A DNA stretch of 64,000 bases from contig URDM01000003.1 of NCBI GenBank assembly GCA_900546575.1, positions 1-64,000 of the forward strand, read 5' to 3'. Position 1 is the first letter of the stretch; each line of letters begins with the position of its first letter. Position numbers and translations under genes: made by a program. The notes below the pieces were generated by a model. The model saw only the letters and a list, made by a program, of their open reading frames with translations. It searched no databases and was not told where the DNA came from. Below, in pieces: positions 24,963 through 33,895 of the stretch. The stretch comes from an uncultured Prevotella sp. Lineage in GTDB: Bacteria; Bacteroidota; Bacteroidia; Bacteroidales; Bacteroidaceae.

Positions 24963-26081
24963 TCATCGTTTCGGGGTGAGATAAAACTCCTCGTAGCGCT
25001 GCTGCATGCTGCGTATGGAGAAATTAAGGCGTGCATACTGCTGTGCTTTGTCAGCCATTCGGGTGCGGAAAGCGTCGTCACAAAGGCGCTCGAAGATGCG
25101 GCGATAGTCGTCCAGGGCATTGCCGTGTGCCATAAGGGGCCAGTCAGCGGGCAGCGTATCGCGCAGTCCAGGAGCGTCGTTGGCTATGACGGGCAGACGA
25201 TTGATGCTTGCCTCCATCGACAGCATGCTCAGTCCCTCAAATACCGAGGGCATAAACAGATAGTGGAACGATGCCAGATAGGTGGCGAGTGCGTATATAG
25301 GCGGTACAAGACGGGCGTTGCTGACGGGCGGATGGGTTTCGCCGCCTGCCAAAGTGTGCTCCACGAGTGGGCGTTGGGAACCGTCACCGGCTATGGTGAA
25401 GAAGAAACGCTGGTCGGCTGACATCATGCGGAGCACGTCGCACAGCACGTTCACGCCCTTCTGCGGTTCGAGCCGTCCGGCAAATAGGATGTTCACCTTG
25501 CCCGGATGCAGCTGCGTCCATGGCTGCTGGGGCACCTCGCCCACCCCGTTATGTATTATGGGCGGCTCCGAGCCGAAACGTCCGGCATAGGTATCGCGCA
25601 CCGAATCGGATATGGCTACGTTAGACTGACGCTTTATGAACATACGTTCCACCCAACGGGCTGTGCGTGGCAGTCCGGTCCAGAGCCTCGTATTATGTAT
25701 GGTGCGCACTATGCGTGTATGTCGGAACAGCCACGGCATGAGCCTGACACACACGTACAGAGCCAGATCGGGGGTCTCGGTGTGGGTATGTATGACGTCG
25801 GGGCGCAGTCGCAGCATAAGATAGAGCATACGCAGGGGAAACAGCAGGGCTGCAATACGCTCCACAAGGAAGTGCCAACTGATGTCGGGCATCCACGAAC
25901 GGTGGCACTTCACGCCCGCGGCGCGCAACTCCGAGAGAAACTTGGGGGTGTAGTCTGAATGTCCGCGCAGTATCTCGGCGACATGATATTCCATGCCTTC
26001 GCTCGTAGACGCGGCTATGTTGGCGGCGACACGTTCGGCTCCGCCAAGGTCAAAATGGGTTATCAGATGTAAGATTCGCAT
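24963..26081 (-). CDS. Glycosyltransferase family 4
   Basis: A cytosolic or membrane-associated retaining glycosyltransferase of 372 aa with a GT-B fold. The N-terminus MRILHLITHFDLGGAERVA has the glycine-rich acceptor-domain start. The donor domain shows FAGRLEPQKGVNVLCDVL and the E-x7-E motif in FEGLSMLSMEA. I chose the ATG at 26081; an in-frame GTG at 26096 would add five residues. It is the last gene of the envelope glycan cluster, 62 bp downstream of a multi-spanning protein. Its sugar and acceptor are unknown. Confidence 0.88.
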   Translation of the reverse strand: MRILHLITHFDLGGAERVAANIAASTSEGMEYHVAEILRGHSDYTPKFLSELRAAGVKCHRSWMPDISWHFLVERIAALLFPLRMLYLMLRLRPDVIHTHTETPDLALYVCVRLMPWLFRHTRIVRTIHNTRLWTGLPRTARWVERMFIKRQSNVAISDSVRDTYAGRFGSEPPIIHNGVGEVPQQPWTQLHPGKVNILFAGRLEPQKGVNVLCDVLRMMSADQRFFFTIAGDGSQRPLVEHTLAGGETHPPVSNARLVPPIYALATYLASFHYLFMPSVFEGLSMLSMEASINRLPVIANDAPGLRDTLPADWPLMAHGNALDDYRRIFERLCDDAFRTRMADKAQQYARLNFSIRSMQQRYEEFYLTPKR

Positions 26082-26142
26082 AGTTTTATCTATCACTATT
26101 TATACAGGCTGTGCCTGAAATATACACGTATAGGCTGATGGG

Positions 26143-27459
26143 CTACAGCAGATAGCCGAAAAGGATTGTTCCGTTCCACGCCCAAAGCCACACCGTGAGG
26201 GCTGCCACGAGCAGGCGTAGCGCTCCCGAGGGGCTACGGCGCAACATATAGGCGGCTCCAATGGGGAATATGAAAGCCCAGTGGGCGGTCATGATGTACA
26301 CCTCGTTGAGTCCGAAACCGAACCCTAAGTGCATCAGCATGTCGAAAGCAAACCACGAAGCGACCACGAGGAAGAAGCGTTCGCGGCGCGCCACCCACGC
26401 ACCCGCTATGAGCAGGAGCACGAGCACAGCCTCAACAACGTAATTAATAAATGAGCGATAGCCCACGAATACGGGTCGCGTCTGCTGCACGTCTTCCATA
26501 AGATGGTCGCGATGCAGCTGCAAAGACTCGCCCATAAGATTGTGTACCACCGACTGCCAGCGCGATGTTGTCATGTCGCTCCATTCAAGCAGAGGCACTT
26601 TCTTGGTCATAGCCTCGCCGTTTTGACGGCGCACAAACTCGTCGTGCTTCTTCAACCGCTCTATACGTGCAGGATCTTTCTTAGCCACATGCGCCTCAAT
26701 GCGCTTGATGCTACGCTCCTGCGGGGCTATGATGATGTTCTGCGTACCTATATATATGGCTCCGAGTATGACAGTAGGCACCACGAACGACAGTATGCTG
26801 CGCACCGAAAACACGCGCTTTCCGTTGGCAATCCACGCTGCCAGCGCGACCTTGACGCCATTGGTGAGCGTAACTCCGGCGGTGAAGAAATACAGAACTG
26901 CCGACTGCCACAGCGGCATGCGTGTGCCGTGCAGCAAGTGCTTGCCTGTAACGTATAGCGTAAGCAGAAGCAGGGGTAGCGAGAGAGCGAAATGGTCGGG
27001 CACCATCGTTGCCACCATAACGTGCGCTATGCCGTAGAACATGGCTGTGAGCATGGCGGCATCCGAGCGGTTGGCACCTACAATATCGCGCAATATGCGG
27101 TGCAGAAGTACAGCTCCTGCCACGTCGCACACTATGAGCAGCGCCGCCATGAGGAACGGTGCGAAGTTGAACTCGGTCGGTGGCATGAGCAGATGGTTGA
27201 TCCAGTAGAGCGGCAGCAGCAGGAGCACGAAGAGCGGATGGCGCAACGAGTTCCAGTGCAGGCGCATGCACGAGATGAATATCAGCGAGAAGACATCGTA
27301 GCCCGACATATTCAGGTGGTTGTAGAACACCGACCAGAAGCCCACGTGCGCCCCTCGCGTGAACGAGTCGTAGTGGGCGTATATGAGCAATGCGTTGAGC
27401 ACGGTGAACACTAAGGCGGCAACGAGTGCCACGGGGCGTTCTTCTTTTCTTATCAGCAT
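26143..27459 (-). CDS. Multi-spanning membrane protein, candidate GT-C glycosyltransferase (paralog 1)
   Basis: An inner-membrane protein of 438 aa with about ten hydrophobic helices. I recall such Bacteroidales proteins under a DUF number (possibly DUF6080) but cannot confirm it. After the first helix it has HYDSFTRG, then SGYD and RHPL. Farther on are VPDHFALSLPL, TNGVKVALA, SDMTTSRW and a C-terminal GFGLNEVYIMTAHWAFIFPI. An acidic residue in the first outer loop and many helices are features of GT-C enzymes that use lipid-linked sugars. It is a paralog of its upstream neighbour, sharing most of these motifs. Catalytic function is inference. Confidence 0.75.
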   Translation of the reverse strand: MLIRKEERPVALVAALVFTVLNALLIYAHYDSFTRGAHVGFWSVFYNHLNMSGYDVFSLIFISCMRLHWNSLRHPLFVLLLLPLYWINHLLMPPTEFNFAPFLMAALLIVCDVAGAVLLHRILRDIVGANRSDAAMLTAMFYGIAHVMVATMVPDHFALSLPLLLLTLYVTGKHLLHGTRMPLWQSAVLYFFTAGVTLTNGVKVALAAWIANGKRVFSVRSILSFVVPTVILGAIYIGTQNIIIAPQERSIKRIEAHVAKKDPARIERLKKHDEFVRRQNGEAMTKKVPLLEWSDMTTSRWQSVVHNLMGESLQLHRDHLMEDVQQTRPVFVGYRSFINYVVEAVLVLLLIAGAWVARRERFFLVVASWFAFDMLMHLGFGFGLNEVYIMTAHWAFIFPIGAAYMLRRSPSGALRLLVAALTVWLWAWNGTILFGYLL

Positions 27460-27531
27460 GGTTGTCGACAGTTATGCAAGAAGTGTTAGGCAGCTGCAGA
27501 GCTGCATATATATATAATGTGAATTGCAGGG

Positions 27532-29010
27532 CTACTGATACAGATAGCCCACTACGAGCGCTACATTCCACGTCCAAAGCCACACGGCCATCAATGCCAG
27601 CACACCCTTAAGGGCAAGCTGATAGCGGCGGCGACCCACGTTCTTGAGCAGGAAAGCCACGGCTATAGGTATGGCGTAAATCCAGTGTGCCGACATGATG
27701 TACACCTCGTTGATGCCAAATCCCAATCCTATGTGCAGCACCATATCGAGAGCGAAGTAAGACATGACAAGCCACATGAAGCGAGAGCGGCGTCCTGCCC
27801 ACACGCCCATGACAAACAGAATGGCTATAATGGCCTCTACGGCGTAGTTGTACCAATGGTTGTAGCGCACAATCATAGGGCGCGACTTGAGCACATCGCC
27901 CAATACATTGTCCTGATGCAGCTGTATCGACTCGCCAAGCAGGTTCTCGACGATTGATTCTGAGCGCGAAGTGGTGATGTCGGTCCAGCCTATGAACTCG
28001 CCGTTGGCTATCGGTTTGCCGTTCTTGCGGCGACGTACGGGCTTCGGCTTGGCCTTGGCTATTGAGTCGCGCTGCACCGAATCGCGGCGCAACGAGTCCA
28101 TCTGCTCCAGCGTGAACGACGCTATGCGTATGGAATCCTGGCGGTGTCGCTCGGCAGCTTCAGCCTTCTTCTTAGCCTCCTTGGCTGCCTTGGCCTTGGC
28201 GCGTGCTGCCTTGGCTGCCACATCACGCGGCCATACGATATGGTCGTAGCTCATGCGTGCCGCTCCCCATGTGAGTGCGGCAGGCAGAAGGATGGCGAGG
28301 AAGAGGAACTTGGGGCGGAATATGCGGAATCCATTGACGAAAAGGTCGGACAAGTATATCTTCAGTCCGTTGTTGAGCGACGTTCCGGCGGTGAGGAAGA
28401 AGTAGAGTGCCGACTGCCAGACGGTGAGCTTGCGGCGGCGTATCATCAGCTTTCCGCTGACGTAGAGGGCAAGCAGCAACAGCATCATGGATATGATGAA
28501 GTGGTCGGGCGCCATAGACGAGAGCATCACGAAGGCGAAACCGAAGAAGAAGAACGTAAGCAGCGTTGAGTCGGTACGGCTCACGCCCACTACCTCGCGG
28601 AATATACGATAGAGGAATATGGCTGCATAGAAAGCCGAGAACAGCTGTATGGCTGTGACGATGAATATGGCGCAGTTGATGCCCGTAGCCCATATCAATG
28701 CCTGATTGACAAGATAGGGCACGTACATGTAGAACGCCAGCAGCGGATGGCGGTAGACATTGTAGCCTGCCGTCCAATCGCTCACCACCGAATAGGTGAT
28801 GGGGTCGAAGCCCGAAATGTGGAACTTGGATATGAACAGATGCCAATAGTGGGCGTTGAGCGGTGTGAACACGTCGTAATACTTGCACACGACGAGCGCA
28901 TCCAATGCCAAAAACACCAGCAACAGCACTATTGCCAGCGCGCGTTCCTCACGCTTTATGCGGAAGAGCGACGTGAAAATCCTAACCAGGGGGTTGTCTT
29001 TTATATTCAT
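27532..29010 (-). CDS. Multi-spanning membrane protein, candidate GT-C glycosyltransferase (paralog 2)
   Basis: A paralog of the gene at 26143, of 492 aa. Shared landmarks are YYDVFTP after helix 1, SGFD, RHPL, APDHFIISMMLLLLALYVSG, NNGLKIYLS, TDITTSRSES and GFGINEVYIMSAHWIY. It differs by a central insert of about 70 residues rich in Ala, Lys and Glu (AAKAARAKAKAAKEAKKKAE, then repeated DS-R motifs), which probably forms a charged cytosolic helix. The tandem arrangement and divergence suggest two acceptors or two linkage steps in one pathway. A short AAGGTAAAA-type repeat tract separates it from gtrA upstream. Confidence 0.75.
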   Translation of the reverse strand: MNIKDNPLVRIFTSLFRIKREERALAIVLLLVFLALDALVVCKYYDVFTPLNAHYWHLFISKFHISGFDPITYSVVSDWTAGYNVYRHPLLAFYMYVPYLVNQALIWATGINCAIFIVTAIQLFSAFYAAIFLYRIFREVVGVSRTDSTLLTFFFFGFAFVMLSSMAPDHFIISMMLLLLALYVSGKLMIRRRKLTVWQSALYFFLTAGTSLNNGLKIYLSDLFVNGFRIFRPKFLFLAILLPAALTWGAARMSYDHIVWPRDVAAKAARAKAKAAKEAKKKAEAAERHRQDSIRIASFTLEQMDSLRRDSVQRDSIAKAKPKPVRRRKNGKPIANGEFIGWTDITTSRSESIVENLLGESIQLHQDNVLGDVLKSRPMIVRYNHWYNYAVEAIIAILFVMGVWAGRRSRFMWLVMSYFALDMVLHIGLGFGINEVYIMSAHWIYAIPIAVAFLLKNVGRRRYQLALKGVLALMAVWLWTWNVALVVGYLYQ

Positions 29011-29032
29011 ATCAATATCTAAATTGTAGCTT

Positions 29033-29098
29033 TTTTACTTTTTTACTCTTTTACTCTTTCACCTTTTTACTCTTTTACCTTTTTACTTTTTTACCTTT
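29033..29098 (-). repeat. AAGGTAAA/AGAGTAAA simple-repeat tract
   Basis: On the minus strand the tract reads as repeated AAAAAGGTAAAA, AAAAGAGTAAAA and AAAAAAGTAAAA. It begins inside the last codons of gtrA (KVKK and stop) and fills most of the gap before the next gene. The AGGTA motif is the same as in the leftward leader near 22 kb. Confidence 0.7.
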
Positions 29099-29478
29099 AA
29101 AAAGTATCTCACCAGCACGAAGTTGACGGGTACACAGACGGCAAACATCGGTATCGGTGCCCATTGCTTGGACAATCCCAGCCAGATGAACAGATTGAGC
29201 GTGAGCATCTGCAGAACATAGTTGACGGCATGGCTTAGGGCAAAACCGGCTCCACGACGTGCCGAAGCCTTGACACGGAACGTGTAGCGTGTGGAGGCAA
29301 CGAAGTTGAAGGCGAAGCTGACGGCATAGGCTATGGTCATGGCAAGCGTGGGGATGAGCCACAGCACCAGCCCGAAATACACCACGTACTGTATCAGCGT
29401 GGCTATGACGCCGACAATGGCGAAGCGCAACACCTCACCCATCTTACCGTCTGACTTATGTTGGATTTCCTTACACAT
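29083..29478 (-). CDS. GtrA family small membrane protein
   Basis: A 131-aa protein with four membrane helices (FAIVGVIATLIQYVVYFGLV, AYAVSFAFNFVASTRYTF, NYVLQMLTLNLFIWLGL, FAVCVPVNFVLVRYF). This is the pattern of the GtrA/DPMS-like family, thought to move or help use polyprenyl-phosphate sugars at the membrane. Its place between a polyprenyl-phosphate phosphoribosyltransferase/phosphatase pair and two GT-C-like proteins fits a carrier role. A similar protein, Rv3789, works with decaprenyl-phosphoryl-arabinose in mycobacteria. The last codons run into a simple repeat. Confidence 0.88.
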   Translation of the reverse strand: MCKEIQHKSDGKMGEVLRFAIVGVIATLIQYVVYFGLVLWLIPTLAMTIAYAVSFAFNFVASTRYTFRVKASARRGAGFALSHAVNYVLQMLTLNLFIWLGLSKQWAPIPMFAVCVPVNFVLVRYFLKVKK

Positions 29479-29510
29479 TATCTTATTATAATAAGTATTT
29501 TTCCTTTTTT

Positions 29511-29823
29511 ATTTTTATATATGAGCTACTTTCTATAGGAGGATATGGCAAGAGTAAAACAAAAGCGGGCTGAAAGCCCAATTTCCTCCATAGCCCAGGG
29601 CAACGCCCTGGGTATAAGGCATTTACCGATAATGCGCCCTGTAAGGGCAACTTTAATATCCCATTGTTTTTACAGTTGCCCTTACAGGGCGCGTTGTTCG
29701 GCTTTGTATCCGTTTACCCAGGGCGTTGCCCTGGGCTATGAATGTCATTGGGCTTTCAGCCCGCATTGTATGAGTTTTGACTTCCTCCTATATATGTAAA
29801 GATAATTCCGAACTGTTACTTAT
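29511..29823. repeat. Hairpin element family A, copy 2 (313 bp)
   Basis: The element has conserved flanks (GAGCTACTTTCTATA on the left; GTATGAGTTTTGAC and GAACTGTTACTTAT on the right) around a 200-bp palindromic core at 29565-29764. The core contains GGGCTGAAAGCCC, CCCAGGGCAACGCCCTGGG and GCCCTGTAAGGGC with their complements. Compared with the copy at 39719, the flanks have the same orientation but the core is inverted. It lies in the gap between gtrA and the HAD gene. Confidence 0.88.
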
Positions 29824-29889
29824 CTATATTGCAACCATGACAGACCGATTAAAACGCTTCGGATTGGCAGATGAAATCACCCAGTGTTT

Positions 29890-29995
29890 CAAAAGGAGTC
29901 CTTTTGCTGTTCAAAAGGAGTACTTTTGCTGTCAAAAAGGAGTCCTTTTGCTGTCCAAAAGGGGTCCTTTTACAATGCAAAACGAGTCCTTTCGG
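29890..29995. repeat. 22-bp palindrome array 4 (5 units)
   Basis: Units at 29890, 29912, 29934, 29956 and 29978. The core is CAAAAGGAGTCCTTTTG with small changes. The array lies 66 bp beyond hairpin element A2 and 31 bp before the 3' end of the HAD gene. No gene is present in 29479-30026. Confidence 0.92.
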
Positions 29996-30026
29996 AAAAC
30001 ATGAGAAATCAAGGTGCTGTAAACGT

Positions 30027-30680
30027 CTATTTCTTTCTGTCAGGAGGGGTATTCCGTTTGTTGAAATAACGATAAAACGAGGTGTGGGCATAGGCAAGGA
30101 GTTCACGGTCGCCACGGCTGTCGCCGTATGCTACAATGTCGCATTTCAACCGGCTTTCGCCTATTATCGGGAACTCAGCCATAACGCGTCGCAACTTCTC
30201 GTAGCCGTAGCAGTTGAACGTAAGGAACCGTCCGGTGAGCCGTCCGTCGTCGTCCACCTCAATCTTTGTGCCTATCACACGAAAATCGGAGTCGCTATCC
30301 ACACGCAGTTCGTCGAAGAACGGAATCACCCAGTTCTCGATGCTGGCAGTGACTATTGCTATAGTCTGGTTCCATAGGAACAGTTCGTCGAGCTTCTTGT
30401 AAGCGTCCGGACGGATAAGATACTTGTTGTCGGCAGCGAAACGACGGCATAGGTCGTCGAATTCGGTGAGCTTCATTCCACGGAAAAACCACGAGAATAT
30501 CTGCTGCTTTACACGCCAGTTGGCATACAGATGCAGTTTCATAAGCAGGATGAGCGGACTGAACAGCGCAAACCCCAACAGGAAGCGCCGCTTGCCGCAA
30601 GCGTAGCGTATGAAACACAGCATAGTGTCGGCGGAAGTAATGGTTCCGTCGAAATCGAACAGGAAAAATCGGGGTGTCAT
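30027..30680 (-). CDS. HAD-IB family phosphatase
   Basis: A 217-aa hydrolase of the phosphoserine-phosphatase-like HAD-IB group. Motif I is FLFDFDGTITSADT near the N-terminus, motif II is IAIVTAS, and motif IV is AYGDSRGDRELL. The start at 30680 is chosen because its ATG overlaps the stop of the upstream UbiA-type gene by 4 bp (ATGA), a sign of translational coupling. In the mycobacterial pathway a phosphatase removes the 5-phosphate after the phosphoribosyl transfer. This protein could do the same step, which is inference from position and fold. A basic tail (NKRNTPPDRKK) ends the protein. Confidence 0.85.
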   Translation of the reverse strand: MTPRFFLFDFDGTITSADTMLCFIRYACGKRRFLLGFALFSPLILLMKLHLYANWRVKQQIFSWFFRGMKLTEFDDLCRRFAADNKYLIRPDAYKKLDELFLWNQTIAIVTASIENWVIPFFDELRVDSDSDFRVIGTKIEVDDDGRLTGRFLTFNCYGYEKLRRVMAEFPIIGESRLKCDIVAYGDSRGDRELLAYAHTSFYRYFNKRNTPPDRKK

Positions 30681-31561
30681 ATCACGTATATCATTAGGAG
30701 GAACGACAATATCCACGCCACTACGATAATCTGCGAGAAGTGGTCGTGAAGGATTATCTTGGTCGGGTCGCCGCTCTTCTCGTCAACCACGGCTATCTGT
30801 ATGTAGCGCAGCAGACCCAGCAGTACGAAGACGAACGTGAGGTATAGGTAGGGCGTATCAAAACGCTCGCTCACCTCGGGCGACACGCAGTACATGATGT
30901 AGCACACGAGCGTCACGGAGGCGGTGATGGTTATGGCCTGGTTGATGAACGTGAGATTGTAGCGCACGGTGTTCTTGCGTGGTGCCTCACCGGTGGAGTT
31001 CATGCGCAATACGTCATCGCGTCGCTTGGCAAACGACATGAACAGCGTGAGCAGGAAGGTCATTATGACTATCCAATTGCTCAGAGCCAGCTCGCAGGCA
31101 AAGCCTCCCGCCAGTATGCGCAGCACAAATCCGAAAGCCACGATGCACACGTCGAGTATGGCAAACTGCTTGAGCTTGGAGCAATAAGCGAGGTTGAGCA
31201 CATAGTAGAACACGATGACTGCCATGACCTGACTCATCACTTCGGGCGGCAGCAGGAGCAATATGCCCATGCCGAGACAGAACGTCAGCGTCATGAGTAT
31301 ATAACCCAGGCGTATGCTAACTTCGCCCGATGCTATGGGACGCAGGCACTTCACGGGATGATGGCGGTCGGCATCTACATCGACAATGTCGTTGTAGCAG
31401 TATATGGACGATGCAACCAGACTGAAGGCGAAGAACGTCAGCACGGCAAGCCACACGCTATGCAGGTCGAACAGTTCGCCGCCGAAAAACATTGGGATAA
31501 AGACGAACATGTTCTTTATCCATTGCTTGGGGCGCGTTAGGCGCAGGATGCTCTTTATCAT
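30677..31561 (-). CDS. UbiA-family polyprenyl-phosphate phosphoribosyltransferase
   Basis: An inner-membrane prenyltransferase of 294 aa. The start RLTRPKQWIKNMFVFIPMFF and the first Asp-rich motif NDIVDVDADR (57-66) followed by HHPVKCLRPIASG are characteristic of the decaprenyl-phosphate phosphoribosyltransferase branch (DPPR synthase, Rv3806c type). They differ from the quinone or haem branches. The reaction would join PRPP to a polyprenyl phosphate. A second motif, AKRRDDVLR, lies in the middle. It overlaps the HAD gene by 4 bp and follows the acyltransferase genes. No DprE1/DprE2 epimerase is in the window, so the donor may stay a ribose. Confidence 0.88.
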   Translation of the reverse strand: MIKSILRLTRPKQWIKNMFVFIPMFFGGELFDLHSVWLAVLTFFAFSLVASSIYCYNDIVDVDADRHHPVKCLRPIASGEVSIRLGYILMTLTFCLGMGILLLLPPEVMSQVMAVIVFYYVLNLAYCSKLKQFAILDVCIVAFGFVLRILAGGFACELALSNWIVIMTFLLTLFMSFAKRRDDVLRMNSTGEAPRKNTVRYNLTFINQAITITASVTLVCYIMYCVSPEVSERFDTPYLYLTFVFVLLGLLRYIQIAVVDEKSGDPTKIILHDHFSQIIVVAWILSFLLMIYVI

Positions 31562-31631
31562 ATATCTTAATTTTTTAATTTGTTTGTCTATAAGAGTGAC
31601 TGTTGTTGGCTATAGGCGTGACTGCCAGTAT

Positions 31632-32627
31632 CTATAACCGTGCCGTCACCAGTCCTATGAGTCGCTGCAGGAGCCATGCTATGGGCAGCGTTATGGCTAC
31701 GGTGACGAGGAAGGTGAGCCAATAGCCCAGATGATAGGGCTGCACATACACCAGCACGAAGTGGATATGTATGAGATAAGCTTCCAGACTCAAGGCTCCT
31801 ACGAACCGGAACGAGCGGTTGACCCATTGCGGCGTACGACGGAAGATGCGGTTCATCACCAGTACTGTACACACCGTGAAGGGTATGTAGAGCATACGCT
31901 CTACGAAGAGGGGGAAATGTCCGTGGCGCACTTGCTCCAGATAGAGACACGTGCCGAACGTCATGAGGAACGTGATGAGCAGCAGCCACACGGCTTCACC
32001 AGGCAACTGCCTGCGCGTACGAACCATTTCGCCGAAGTTGATGCCTATAAAGAAAATGGGCACACGGCTCCAGAATATCTCTATATGGCCCACAGCATGG
32101 TGTATGGGCAGCACCCATTGCACCATAACACACCATATCACCATCAGCAACGGCAACCATCGGTAGACGGGACGGCTCTGCACGAGCCGCATATACCACG
32201 GTGCCACAAGGTAAAGTACCATTATTGCGGGCACATACCAGAACGTCAGCTCGTCGTGAAGCCAGAAATCCCAGTTGATAGTGATGTCGCCTATGAGGTC
32301 GACTATGCTATGCGAGAAGCGGCGCGCACCGAGATAGTCGGGCAGATAGAACGCCGTGGCAACGACAATCCATGTCGGCACGATGCGCAAGAGGCGACGA
32401 CGGTAGAACCGAAGTACGTCGGGCGTCTTCACCCACGAGAACCACAGCCCCACTCCACTTAAAAAGAGGAATATGTCGACACCCACATTGCCACACCGGC
32501 GCAATCCGTAGAACGGGTCGCCACGGTCGAGTGCAACGTGAAAGAGTATGACGAAGAGCATCGCGGCTCCCATCTGCTCAGCGCGAAAGCGTGATATGTT
32601 GGCTAATTCAATGCTTGGTATCTTCAT
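31632..32627 (-). CDS. Acyltransferase family 3 membrane protein (second of pair)
   Basis: A 331-aa protein with about ten hydrophobic segments of the OafA/YrhL acyltransferase 3 type. It begins with a polar stretch, then AAMLFVILFHVALDRGDPFY, whose His is at the position used by the family, and GVDIFLFLSGVGLWFSW. It probably adds an acetyl or other acyl group to a surface glycan. Its start overlaps the stop of the upstream acyltransferase gene by 20 bp. The two are distant paralogs, and the pair may modify different positions. Confidence 0.85.
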   Translation of the reverse strand: MKIPSIELANISRFRAEQMGAAMLFVILFHVALDRGDPFYGLRRCGNVGVDIFLFLSGVGLWFSWVKTPDVLRFYRRRLLRIVPTWIVVATAFYLPDYLGARRFSHSIVDLIGDITINWDFWLHDELTFWYVPAIMVLYLVAPWYMRLVQSRPVYRWLPLLMVIWCVMVQWVLPIHHAVGHIEIFWSRVPIFFIGINFGEMVRTRRQLPGEAVWLLLITFLMTFGTCLYLEQVRHGHFPLFVERMLYIPFTVCTVLVMNRIFRRTPQWVNRSFRFVGALSLEAYLIHIHFVLVYVQPYHLGYWLTFLVTVAITLPIAWLLQRLIGLVTARL

Positions 32628-33654
32628 TGCGCAACTTGAAGTTATGATAGAACCACGCCAATGCTACTGACGCAACTATATACAGCAGCAAGCCGGTATA
32701 TACGTCGCCGTGGCGCGATATGGGTATGAATATCTTGCGGGTGATGGGGTGAAGCACAAAGAGGGCGGCTGATATGCCTCCCATCCAGGCTATCCACTTG
32801 TTGATTTTGGCTGGCGTCAGCTTGGCTATTCCTACCGATGCGGAGCACACGAAGAGCGGTGCCCACAACCACAACTGGAAGTTGAAGCTGAAGAAGAATA
32901 CGAGTACAACGCTTATTATGGTCTGCGTCACCCAGAAGGCGTGGCTCATCGGCTTGCCATGACGGGCATAGAGCAGTCCGGCACAGAACGGAAGCACACC
33001 GCCCATGAAGTTGTAACGCACGCGGTTGAGGGTGTCGCCCTCGGGATCGCAGAACGCCTGCATTGCCCAACATGCCACAATCAGCAGCAAAGGGAAGATG
33101 TCGCCCTTGCGCCAAAGCAGCAGACGATAGACTATGTAGAGCTGCATCATGAGTCCGAAGAACCAATATGGTCCGGGCCAGATGACGTGATCGGGGTCGG
33201 GCATCATATTGTTGAACATGAACAACTGACCGAGTATGTCCATCACGTGATAGTTGTGACGGCCCGGAGTGATGGCGTCTACCATTGTGAAGATGACGAA
33301 TCCTACTATCATCATCTTGAAAAGCTTCGCGTAATGGTGGCCTACGAAGGGCAGGAAGGCGGTCTGCTTGGCTGACGGTTTGCGTCCGCCACGGTTCTCA
33401 TACTTCATCACGAGTCCGTAGGCGGAGAGAAAGAGGAAGACGGGCACGCCGTAATGGCCGAAGAACGAGAGCAGATGGACAGGCAGATTCCAGTCGGGCG
33501 ACATAATTGCCTGAATGAGCTGCGAACTCTTCGATATAGTGAACGTGTATTCGTTCTCCTTCACGGCAAAGCCAAGCCAGTGGCAATAGTTGTGAAGGAA
33601 AATCCCTATGATGGCGAGTCCACGCAATGCGGAACATTCTGTACGAGTGAGCAT
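32608..33654 (-). CDS. Acyltransferase family 3 membrane protein (first of pair)
   Basis: A 348-aa protein with about ten helices. The N-terminus TECSALRGLAIIGIFLHNYC has the R-x10-H pattern of acyltransferase 3 proteins, and YGVPVFLFLSAYGLVMKYE is the second landmark. It likely transfers an acyl group across the inner membrane to a glycan or lipid. The 20-bp overlap with the next gene implies co-translation. A 44-bp tandem repeat tract lies upstream, between it and the phosphoethanolamine-transferase-like gene. Confidence 0.85.
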   Translation of the reverse strand: MLTRTECSALRGLAIIGIFLHNYCHWLGFAVKENEYTFTISKSSQLIQAIMSPDWNLPVHLLSFFGHYGVPVFLFLSAYGLVMKYENRGGRKPSAKQTAFLPFVGHHYAKLFKMMIVGFVIFTMVDAITPGRHNYHVMDILGQLFMFNNMMPDPDHVIWPGPYWFFGLMMQLYIVYRLLLWRKGDIFPLLLIVACWAMQAFCDPEGDTLNRVRYNFMGGVLPFCAGLLYARHGKPMSHAFWVTQTIISVVLVFFFSFNFQLWLWAPLFVCSASVGIAKLTPAKINKWIAWMGGISAALFVLHPITRKIFIPISRHGDVYTGLLLYIVASVALAWFYHNFKLRNEDTKH

Positions 33655-33657
33655 ATT

Positions 33658-33895
33658 GTTGAATTACGAATTAGGAGTTACGAGTTAAGAGTTATTCTAT
33701 TTATGAATTACGAATTAGGAGTTACGAGTTAAGAGTTATTCTATTTATGAGTTACGAATTATGAGTTACGAATTACGAGTTATTCTATTTAGGAATTACG
33801 AGTTTGGAATTGTGAATTACGAAATTCTTAATTCTTAATTCGTAATCGGCACAGCCGACAAATTCCTAATTCCTAACTCCTAATTCCTAATTCAA
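33658..33895. repeat. Heptad tandem repeat tract and flanking inverted copy
   Basis: A 44-bp unit starts at 33661, 33705, 33749 and 33793. It is built from 7-bp steps (GAATTAC GAATTAG, GAGTTAC GAGTTAA) plus a TTCTATTTA tail. Near 33826-33895 the complementary sequence appears (CTAATTCCTAACTCCTAATT), so the tract can fold back and may act as a terminator for the gene at 33887. No coding content. Confidence 0.75.

Noticed and set aside
29777..30115. Short frames running through array 4 on both strands
   Set aside because: Open only because the array lacks stop codons. Predicted peptides are repeats of KRSPF/KESF with no other content.
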